Part shown: positions 46,701 through 58,700 of the stretch, piece by piece
How the letters are laid out: the number at the start of each line of letters is the position of its first letter
Position numbering within the stretch: the stretch's first letter is position 1
DNA from: Temnopleurus reevesii
Taxonomy: Eukaryota > Echinodermata > Echinoidea > Temnopleuroida > Temnopleuridae
Direction: 5' to 3'
DNA: 64,000 bases
Assembly: GCA_036244855.1 (NCBI GenBank)
Contig: BQKZ01000127.1
Location: 159,235-223,234 of the forward strand
Notes under the pieces: generated by a model
Databases searched by the model: none
Told to the model about the DNA's origin: nothing
The model's input: the letters and a program-made list of their open reading frames with translations, nothing else
Position numbers and translations under genes: made by a program

Positions 46701-49700
46701 TAACTTGCTCACTCTCTATTGAGGTTAGAAATGATGTAATTTTTCTGTTCGCCAATTTTCGTAATCAAAATAGCCGCAGGCAGTCATTGCCACTACTTTG
46801 CACCCTCTGAACATCATGTTGCCCCACATTTTAAGAAGTTAGAAGCAAATAAACGAGTCGTTCATGATCGACGCACAGAACGTAAATCCAAGTTAGGCTC
46901 CGTGCATTGCTTTTCAATACGCAGAAACTAAGTCAGGTTTTGCAGTACTTACTCTGATTATCAAGGTAGTCCATGTATCCCACAGTGTTGGTGCGGCAGT
47001 AGTATCGGATATCTCGAGCATCTTTATTGTTGACGGTCTTTCTATATTTGGCAGGCCTCATGAAGTTAGTTAGTCCTATCGTAGGAGCTTTATCTAAGAA
47101 ATGAGTGTCTGTAGAGAAATTCTTGCTGTTCACCTCGACTTCGAAGTAACTCCATTCTGAATGCAAGGAAAATGAGACACTATGAAGTTAATGAGTCCTA
47201 ACATGAAAGGGTTGTTCAAATATTGATTTTCCAAAGGAAATTTCTTGATGCTAATCACAACTTTAGCACAACTTCATTTTAATGTGGAGGGGGATATTTA
47301 GTCACTCATATCGTAGGAACTTTATCTAAGAAATGAGTGGCTGTAGAGAAATTCTTGCTGTTCACCTTAACTTCAAAGTAACTCCATTCTGAATACTAGT
47401 AAAATGGGACAATAAAAAGTTAACGTGTTCTTATACACACACAAACAAACAAACAAACAACTATATACACAGATATACATGTCACAGTGACACATCTCAT
47501 TCTTCGTGAGGGTTTTCGACTTGCTTTGACTCATAGGTTGTGGTGCTATGATTATTTTACCCCAGAGTAGTTGAGATTTATCCTCACAGATAATCTTGTT
47601 CCCATTTATTACTATACCTGGACTTTTCAGCTCATACATACAAACTTACAAACAACACATATACACCCAGATACATCTTAATACGATACTATTTCATATT
47701 CTGATTGCTTTGGACTTACTTTGGCTCATAGGTTGCGGTGATATGACTATTTTGCCCCAGAGATGTCGAGTTTTCTCCTCACAGGTTATCTTATCTCCAT
47801 TCACCACTATGCCGGGACTTTTCAGCCAAACGTCCAGATTGTCCTGTAAAGATAAAACAAGATATCATACAAGAATCTTTCAAGAAATCAACATGTACAT
47901 ACCCTGTGACTTAGGGGTTGTTGCTCAAAATCAACTGCAAATCAACTGCAAATTTACAAATTGTTACGCGCATTTTCATTCGCGCACGGTATGCGCATGT
48001 AACAAAACGCGAATGAAACAATGATTGTGATTGGCGCGTTCCGATCAACTGCAACTTGCAATCACTAGCAACTTTTGAGCAACAACCCCTTAGACTGCAA
48101 GAATGCATGGTCTACTCAATTTTCTAATGGAAAGTTTTGGTGACATTATAGGAGTTATAAATGGTAGATTTCTTAATCATCTCATTTGCTGAATGGAAAA
48201 ATAGACCAGGGCGGTGTTCCACCAATTTTGAAATACTTTACGAATGACTTTACGCATGACAGGTATCAGTTCTTGTACTGAATGATCCAAAATTTCATGC
48301 GGATTAGACTTATCAATATACTCCAGTCTTTTTTAAAGCCATTTGTAACTTTAAGAGAATTTTGGTTAAACACCCCCCAGGACTTACAAATTACTAACTT
48401 ACATAGCGCCAAATCCACTCTGTGGAGTACTCAAGGTGCTTTCAAGAAAGAGGTTTTGAAATCTACATTTCAATTTGCAGACGATTTGCAGTTAATTCAT
48501 AATCAATTACAACTTTCTAGCAATACCCCCTCAGTCCAAAATAGTCCATAAAACATTACACTAAAGGGGTCTTGCCAGAAAAATGCGATCACCTGCAGTT
48601 TGGAGTTGATCGGCACGTGCCAATCAAAATCGATATTCATGCAATTCTTGTAAATAGTAAAGTCCTTGCGCGAAAAGGCACGTTTCAATTTGCAAGGCAG
48701 TTGCAGTTGATTTGCAATTGCTGGCAACTTTCTAGCAACATCCCCTTAGCCAATTCTATTGAACAATAAGACTTTACTCAAAACTCATCTCTTCAATACC
48801 TAGTTCACCTAACTCAGCTGTGGGTTGGTCTTCACTCATGGAGGCGCACATATTTTATTTTTTTCCAAATCAATTCAATTTAATTTGACTGTTCAGGATT
48901 TAGTTCATCAATAGCGAGACGGTCCGAGATGCCAGTACAAAGCGCCATATAAATGGTATAATTTATTATTATTATCATCATTAAGACCTCTTGGAATAAA
49001 AAGCATTAATGAGGCATTTTCCACAGTGTTGGACCCACTAATCTTGGAATATGTATGTTGTTCGGGTATACCGGGCCTTGATGAGGGCCGGATCACTTTA
49101 ACCGTTAAAACATTACCGAGACCCAACTAACATAAAACACAAGACCTACACCTCTTTGGATTATTTTGGACCTATTTGATTCAGGTATACCCGGCCTTGA
49201 TGAGAGCCATGTCACTTTAACCGCTAAAACAGTACCTAGACCCAACTGACAAAAAACACAAGACCTAAACCTCTTTTGGACCTACTAACCTTGGAATACG
49301 TATTTGGTTCGGGTATACCGGGCCTTGATGAGGGCAGGGTTACTTTAGCCGTTAACACATACCTAAAACCATCTCACATAAAAGAAAAGACCTAAACCTC
49401 TTTGGATTATTTTGGACCTACTGACCTTGGAATACGTATTTTGTTTGGGTATACTGATCAGGGCTTCCTGATTACCGCCAATAAACTGTAAAATCTAAAA
49501 TATTACCGAGCCCTAACTAACATAAAACACAAGACTTAATCCTCTTTGGATTATTTTGGACCTACTAACCTTGGAATAAGTATTTGGTTCGGGTACACCC
49601 GGCCTTGATGAGGGCCAGGTCACTGTCACGGTAGCAGGTTGACCTCTGAACCCTAGACTAGGGAAGATATCCTTGTTGGTTCCTTTGATGATACACTGAC

Positions 49701-52700
49701 CCATCAGTCGGCCATTCTTGAAGAATTGGACGACCTTTGACAGGTCAAGGAACTGCACATATACTGCCACCTCATCTCCTGTAGGAAAAAGGACATTGCA
49801 AATTAATTCAATTAAAGACATTGTCACACATTCCAAATAGACAAAGGCTATCTGACACCTTCCTTCTAGTTGTAACTGAACCAAAACACTGTATAGGTAA
49901 ATTGATCAGTCCCTTTCAAAAATGGCAATTGAGCTGACCTGTCTTTTACTTTTTCTATGTTTAATTGTGCTTTAATATATGAGTGCATCAAATATTTTGA
50001 ATATATAAATATATTGTAATTTAGTAGACGTGTTTCTTTAGAAGTATGCAAACAAGTTGCTGTTGGTATTAAAAAAAAAATTAAAAGTTGAAAGCAAAAG
50101 CACTGACCTTTCTCAAATTCATCGGCTTCAAACCGTCCGTCCATGCCCATTAGTATGTGACCATTGGAAGAATAACCGGCTGAATCGATGAGGGATCCAG
50201 GAATACTACCACAGCTTTGTCCACCTCTGCTTATTCCTACACAAACCATGCTCTTCTCATCTAAATAAATAGATAAGTGAATGAATAAATAAATAAACAA
50301 ATAAACAAATAAGTGATAATAATCTATGCCCATGAATATCTCTGAAGGAGCCAGGTATACTACCACAGCTCTGATCCCCTCTGCTTATTCCTACACATAC
50401 CATGCTCTTTTCATCTAAACAAATAGATAAATAAACAAATAAACAAATAATTAAATAATGACAATAATAATAATTCATGCCCATGAGTATGGGACCATTG
50501 GGAAAATAACCAGCTGAATCTACATAAGATCCAGGTATCCCTTTTTTCTACTTTGCTTATTCCTTCAAAAATCAGTATCTCAATGAATAGATAAATAAAT
50601 GAATGAATAGACAAATAAGCAAATGATAATAAACTATGCCCTTGAGTATACAACCATTGGAAGAATAACCAACTGAATTTAGAAGGGATCTAGGAATACT
50701 ACCACAGTTCTATGCTTGTCTACTTATTCTTATAAAAACCATGTTCTTTTCATCGAAATTAATCGATAAAATAAATAAACAAATAAAAAAAACCCTAATA
50801 ATAAGAAGAATGTGTAAAACATATCATGACCATCATGCTTCCAGATTTTTAGTAATAATCACACAATCTAAGGTCAAAACATAAAGATATTGGATAGATT
50901 CAATCTTCAATCTTTTATTTCCCCCCCCCCCCCTTCCAGGGAGCACAGCTTTTTTAGTGTTAATTTAATTTAGTATTAGACACAATGACATCATATGACA
51001 AATTACTAAAAAATCATCTATTTGTGCCATGTAACTTTAAATAGGATTTCAGGTTAAACAGTGAGTTTTTCTCACTCACTTTTTGACAACAATGACCCTG
51101 AGCTATATTGATGTGGAGGCGCAGTTGTATAGTGGTTCTGACTCTCGACTTTTAACCAGAGGGTCATAGGTTCAAATCCCACCCATGGCGTTGATTTCCT
51201 TTGGCAAAAGAAATTCATCCACATTGTGCTGCACTCAACCCAGGTGAGGTGAATGGGTACATGGCAGGAATATTTATTCCTTGACATGCCATGTGCGCTG
51301 GTGTACGCCGGGCTTAGGCCAGGGTAACAATAATGCAAAGCGCCTTGAGCACTCAGCAGAGTGGATATGTGCGCTATATAAATTGCATCTATTATTACTA
51401 TTATTATTTTTAAACAGAGATTTTTTTCCTCTCTCTCTCTCTCTGACAATAACCCAAAGCTTTATGATACTGTTGGTGAATTCTTACCTAATTCCTCGAT
51501 CTTGATAGTAAAGTACGGTTCAGATGGTGTGATTGTCTTGAGTAGCTGCAGCAGTTTGCCATCATCTAATTTTGACCGTGGTGTGATGGTGTCGCTCGTA
51601 GGGCAACCGATCGGTTCCGAGAACCGAAAAGAGCCTTCAGTCTTCCCTTCCTCGTGTTTGTGTTGATTGTGTTCAGGAATGTAACCTATAGAACATGGGA
51701 TTTAAAAAAAAAAAGAAGAAGAAGCTTAAAAGGCATTCACAGAGCTACCAACTTGCTAGAATATTGATGAGATGTATGTTCATTGTTTATCTTTGAAAAC
51801 AATCACCTTCAGGGGGGATGCATTTCTCTCTTGTCCTTTCTCCCATGAGATTTTATCAATTTCTTATATATTCATTTATTTATTACATTTTATTTGTACA
51901 GGGTAGCCCTAGCAATTGGTACAGCTGTTTGGCTATTCAGATTTTAATTTCTAACCTACAATAATGAATATTTTAGTTGGTTGGCATTTTTATGTTCCGT
52001 AAGATTGGTCTCATCTCAAACAACTTAAATATGGGTGAACACCTTTATGTCAATGCAACCACTAATATTTTAATGTGTAAAAGTACAGATATAAAAAATG
52101 GGTGTGAATCTCTTTAAGTGTCAATGCAACTACTAAAAAGATATAGAATAGTCTGCAAGTACAGACTCTTGGCTTTGTTTTTTGTCTGCGATGTGCATAG
52201 TGTACAATCAAGGGTCTGCTTTTATCATAAATCCCTCTGCCAAGGACGAAACAATGCAGAAGCAATGCAATCTGCATGGTAGTCTGCAATTGCAGACTCT
52301 GCATCATGCACTGCATATGCATACATCAAACACCAATGGTCAGTGCCTGCAGACGAGTCATAGAATTCCTTTCATACTGCCCCACCCCCTACTGCCCCAC
52401 TCCCGCAACAAAAGCATATTTGATTATTTTTTACTTTATTGCATAAAAGTAGTCCGAACACAATCCTTTATCATGTGGCTCATTCCATTTATTGAAAAAG
52501 ATATCTTAAAACTCTCTATGTACGCAAATTCTATGCATAATTATTCTCAGAGAAACATTGCTCTTGACAACCAGAGAGCTTACCCAACATAGCAACACAG
52601 CTACAAATAATGCATTCAAACTTGATTTCTTGCATTGTAATTTAATTTTTTACAAAAAGATTTTAGGAAGTCTATGTAATTCTGCATCTTGGCATGAAAT

Positions 52701-55700
52701 GTGTATAAATTTGAATCCCTTACAGTAGTAAATGTTCCTACTTGGGCAAGTGGGTAGATGACTTTTCTCGTTTGACATAAACTTACCATCAAAATCTCCA
52801 AGTCCTGGGAAGTCGAGTGCTCTCTTGGCTTTAGCNCTCCCATGAGATTTTATCAATTTCTTATATATTCAATATTACATTTCATTTCTCTAGGATAGCC
52901 CATCAGTATTCAAGTACTGTTTTTTATATCAATTGGACCAGCTGTTTGGCTATTCAGATTTTAATTTCTAACCTACAATGATGAATATTTTAGTTGGTTG
53001 GCATCTTTATGTTCCTTGAGATTGGTTTCATCTCAAACCACTTAAAAGTGGATGAGCGCCTTTATGTCAATGAAACTACTAATAATGTCTGAGGACATAG
53101 AATAGTATGCAAGTACAAACTCCTGGGGTGGTATTCTGGTAGGTGTCTTATCTCAAAATATTATCTTATCTTTAAATTGCTATTCTGGAAGCACGGTATT
53201 CTGGTAGGTGTCTTATCTCAAAATATTATCTTATCTTTAAATTGCTATTCTGGATGCTGTCTTATCTCGGTGTCCTAACTTTTGTCTTATTTTTTTGGCT
53301 TATCTCCTCTGCGCGTCATAAAAATGCAGCACGCAACGTATTGTGCGCAAGAGAGATAAGATAAATTGGTAAGTGTCTTATCTTTTGTCTTATCTTATGT
53401 AACATATTAGTTCGCATAGAGATTTAGGACACCTCCTAGCTGTCGTATCTCCGCCATGACGGCAATTTTTCTTGCATTAAACGTAATTAGGAAATAGGTC
53501 ACGTTTAGAAACGGTTGTCTGATCATGAAATACTATTACAGACTTTCAAAAAGTTGTTGTGCTTTATTTTTTAATGAATTTTGTTTACCTGCAACTTGAT
53601 GCAACAGGTTGAATTTGTTTCACATGTGCTCAAAACAAACACGTGATAATTAGGACAATTAATTTACTAGCGCGCAGTACGCAAAGTGTTTCAGCGTATT
53701 GAAACTGTGTTGCGCAGGGGCATCAGCTAAGCTTTTTATTGGTCAATGAGTTTCGGAGGGGAATGGAACATTGATTTCGATTGGTTATTTGAGATAAGAT
53801 AGGCGGGTCCTCAGAGAGATAAGACAGAGAAAAGTGAGTTTTCAGAATATCGATTTAAGACTGTCTTAGCACTGTCTTATCTTATGGAGATAAGACAAAA
53901 GATAAGACAGCTACCAGAATACCGCCCCTGGCTTTGGTTTTCTCCAATATGCATAAATACACAATCAAGGGTCTGCTTTTATCATGAATCCCTCTGCCAA
54001 GGAAGAAGCAATGCAGAAGCAATGCATTCTGCATGGTGGTCTACATCATGCACTGCACATGCATACACCAAACACCAATGGTCAGTGCCTGCAGACGAGA
54101 CATAGAACTACTTTAATACTGCCCCCCCCCCTTAAGGAAAAACGCAATAGAAGCATTTATGTCAATTTTTATTTTATTGAATAAACGTAGTCAGCAGAAA
54201 AACTTTTTTTTTTTTTACATATGGCTCATTCCGTTTACTGTAAAAAAAAAAAATCAAAAAAACCCTCTATGCAAATCTTATGCATATTTTCAGAGAAATA
54301 TTGCTCTTGACAACCAGAGGGCTTTCTCGACATAGCAACACAGCTACAACTATTGTATTCAAACTAGGTTCCTTGCATTGAGGTTAATTTGATGATAACG
54401 GATTTCAGGAATTCTATGTAACTATGCATTTTTGGCAAGGAATGTGTATAAATTTGAATCACTAACAGTAGTAAACAGGCCTACTTGGGCCTGCAGGTAG
54501 AGAAGTTTTTCTCGTCTGACATAAACTCACCATCAAAATCTCCAAGTCCTGGGAAGTCGAGTGCTCTCTTGGCTTTAGACAACCAATTTGCTTTGTCTGG
54601 AAGCTCGGGTGCGGAAGCAGTCATGTTCAGCCTCACACATGATCCTAAAAATACAACAAAAAAGGAAGGTTTTAATGATGATCAATCCCCGAATATGAAG
54701 AGTACCTAAAAAGGCAATGTTAAGTTTGGGAACCAATCAAAGCAACATCTATCAACCATGACTTTCCCTTCATTACTTTCCTCAATTTTTATTACCTTTC
54801 TAATAGCTAGAATATGATTCAAATACATTGCAATAAATTGACTTATTTATTAAAACTAGTGGAGTTTAGGTTTAGCAAGTCTTGTTTAATGATACTCGTA
54901 AATCAATCTCTAACCCAAATTAATTGCGACCCAGGTGCAACACCGCACTTCAGGCTTTTTTTCCAAAGTTTCTTCCATGGAATAATTTTTAACTATGAAT
55001 TCAAGTGTGTTTGGAATTTGAATTATACAATTTTTATAAAAACTCAAGAGGATTGCTTTAGGTTTAAATAAATGTTTTCTCTGGATAAATGTGTATTCTA
55101 ATTCAAGATACTGAAATTAAAAATGTCAGAACAAAAAGCTTTTAACATTAATTTGATTACTTTTAACATTAATTTGATTACTGATGAGGCTACCCTGTAT
55201 AAATAATACGTAATAAACAAACAAATAAATAAAGAAAGAAAAAAAGAAATAAATAAAGAAATAAAGAAATAAAAATAATATACTTAGGGAGATTTCAAAA
55301 ATGTAATCTCAACTTACCTTTCGATACAAATGCACAGGTTGGATAAAAGCCCCCTGTAGATTGTGTGACATTGCAATGGTGAAGAACTGTCTGGTTTCTT
55401 GTGAAGTAAGCTACAACCATCTGTGTGTCTGTTATAGATTTATCTGCTTCAAAGTGTAATATACCGCAACCAATGACGTCTCCAGTTTTGCACTTGCCAG
55501 CGTCTCCTAGGTTCTTTCCTGTGGGGAAAATACAAATTATTTAAAGTTGTTGTTCTCTTTGAGATTTAGATTTAAATTTGGAAGTACCCCAGAAACTTTC
55601 ACTACTTCTAAGATAAATTCAATGACAATAAAAAGCCTGATATAGAACTGGAAATTTCACCCCAAAGTTTAAGCTTGTTTTATTTTAATTGCAGTACCAA

Positions 55701-58700
55701 TTTCACAACCATAATAAATTAACAACATTAAAAATCACCGACTCCTAAAAGTTAATCCTGAAAAAATGTTACCTTCCCTCAATAGAAAATACATATTCCC
55801 AACACATAACACTCATTTTGGGGGGTACTCATTATCAAATTAAACAACAAATCAAACATACTCATTCTCAAATCAAACACCTAAATGTAGCAGCCACAAA
55901 GAATTTTTTTAAAATGATTATTTGATCATTTCTTGACTACATCTTTTCTTGCTACACATGGCAAATTTTCAGTGTACAGCTTACTATTCAAATCTTAAAT
56001 GACCTTTTTTTAAAAACTTTATCACATACTCTAAGACCTCTTGTAAATTACATTCCTCCTTGTTTACAAATCTGTGCCAAGAAATTAACTATAGAATTTC
56101 ATGTACATTTCACACCTCCTGTAACCTACAAGCTTGCTATTGTTCCAAATCTATTTTAAGATTCAGCCTGTGTAAGTTTCACATAGTACAAGTGTCAATT
56201 TCACTGAAGCATGTCCTGTGTAATCTACAACCTGTCAATCAAATGCACCTGTTTGCTTCAAGTGGATATAATGACCTACTTCATATATAAATATCTTGCC
56301 TCAAAATCATCATCTTGAAAAGTTCATTCGCAAAATCAAATAAATGACATTCTTTTAATCCACGTACTGTCACTTTATAAAGAACAAAACTAAAACTTTT
56401 TTATGTATAATGATGTATTCTACACTGCATATACATAATTTGTATTTTTGTATAGTGATCCTTAGATTATAGCGAAGAATTTCCCCCTTCATTTTACTGC
56501 TCTTGTACATATCTCGATTTGACTAACATGGAAATATTTTTTTTCTTTTCTTCAAATGATCCTATCATTTTCCCACAAATCCAAAAAATTAGTGTTTAGG
56601 GGATTCAGGAAGCTTATATATAAAATCATTGGGAACCTTACTGTGCATTTCACCAAAAATAATTGTCTATCAAAAACTCAATTACTTATACTAATTATTC
56701 TGTTCCACACGTAGTATTTCTTAACTCTTTCACTCTGTAATTTCAGTTTCCAAATTTCCTTATATCTGTACAGAATAGAATGCAGGGAATTGGGGGAAAA
56801 TATGGAATACATAGGGAAAGCATTGTAAGTTGCGTTCAAAAGCATACAAAAGTATGAATATTTTTTATCCTTGAGACTTCCTCTATAAAAATATGTATAA
56901 TTTGGCCATGTCACAGACAATATAACATGTGACATGTGACGTCACATATATCCTTGGGTATTTACAGTGACGTCAGCAAGCCGGTTTCACTGGCTATCCG
57001 TACAATACATACTATTTCTCTCACGTCGCTTACAACGGCCCGCCGTAGCGAAAGAGTTAATGTAACTTAAATGTAAGAGGGGGCATGCGTTTCACAAGCC
57101 TCTCTTTTTCTGCATGCTTCTCCATTTCTCTAACTTAATGAGCTTTTCTTTTTAGATGTTATGCATTATTGATTTATGTGTAACCGATAATATGTAAATA
57201 TTATCATTTCTGTTGCAAAATCATTATAATTTCTTGTTCAAATTGTGAAAATGCTATTGAAATGGAAAAACAGATATATAAATAAAAAAAAATCAAATCA
57301 AATTTACCTTTAGAAGTTTGTCCACTGTTGGTTATCTTCCCTTTCGCCGTGTCATAAGCTACGGAAAACTCGGCTTTCCCCGGCAGACCTTCATCCGGCG
57401 ACCAGGTAGCGGAGGTTAGACAGATCATTGGACTTTTCGGTTCGTTTTCTTCCGATGATTGCGATTCGCCGAGTGATTCCAGGCTCATCTCAAAGTACAT
57501 GCAAGAATCTGAAATTTCGAGGAAAAATTTGATGCAGCTTGCTTAAAATCAGTATATAGTTTTGTTAAAGATTGAACATTCCTACTTAGAAGGGTTGTTT
57601 ACAATGCATAAAAAGCTTACAAACTTAGGCTTTCACACAACATCAAGAGAAAGAGAATAAAAAAATTCCAGAATTCCAATTTCCAAAATCAATGATCATT
57701 TTTTTTTAAATACTAAATAAATCATCTCTGGTACCATACCCTTCTGTAAAAACTAATGAAATTAACCTTATCTCTCTCTCTCTCTCTTTCTGTTTCTCTC
57801 TGTTTCTCCCTGTTAATCTCTCTATCTCTCTCTGTTTCTCTCTCTATATCTCTTTTAATATCAATATTACATCATATTAGGTTGTAATATACATGCAAGT
57901 ATTTACCTTGCTGGAATCCACATGGAGACTGTGCGCATGCTTTCTTTTCATTCGTTGCACTCAGCGAATCTCCCTCAATTTTTATATTATCAGATGAAAT
58001 CCATTGACTGAGATTCGTCTGCCGAGAAAGAAAATAATCATTACAGGAAAATCTGCATAAGCTCACTTGAGAGCAACAAAATCTGTTTTAAAAGAATAAA
58101 TAGAATAGGAGGCGCCGTGGTGTAGTGGTCGTGACTCTCGCCTTTCAAGTAGAGGGTCGTAGGTTCGAATCCTACCCATGGCGTCAATTTCCTTCAGCAA
58201 GAAATTCATCCACATTGTGCTGCACTCAACCCAGGTGAGGTGAATGGGTACCTGGCAGGAATATTTATTCTTTGAAATGCCAAGTGCGCCGTGAATGGCT
58301 GCCGGGCTAAAGCCAGGGTAATAATAATGTAAAGCGCCTTGAGCACTCAGCAGAGTGGATACGTGCGCTATATAAATTGCATCTATTATTATTATTATTA
58401 TTAATTCATTGGTAAGTTTTCTTGTTTTATGGCATTCTAAAATACTTTAAAGATAAGTTTCAATGTGACCTTTGAAGTAAGGTATATTTCATGCTTAAAT
58501 TTAATACATTTATTGTGTAACAAAGGAAATGGCAATATCAATAGGAACACGCAGCTATTCTTCATCAGCAAGTAAAATCTCTAATCATTTGCCACATTGG
58601 GCAGGAGAATAAAGCAATTTCGTGGAGTTGGTTTGATTGTTCAAAACATCAAAAAGCTTGAATGTGAAACTAACATCTTGACTCAAATATCTTACCATTG

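Noticed and set aside
58108..58182. Possible functional tRNA gene at the SINE head
   Set aside because: B box is good, but the acceptor and anticodon arms do not fold well and the sequence continues into the SINE body.
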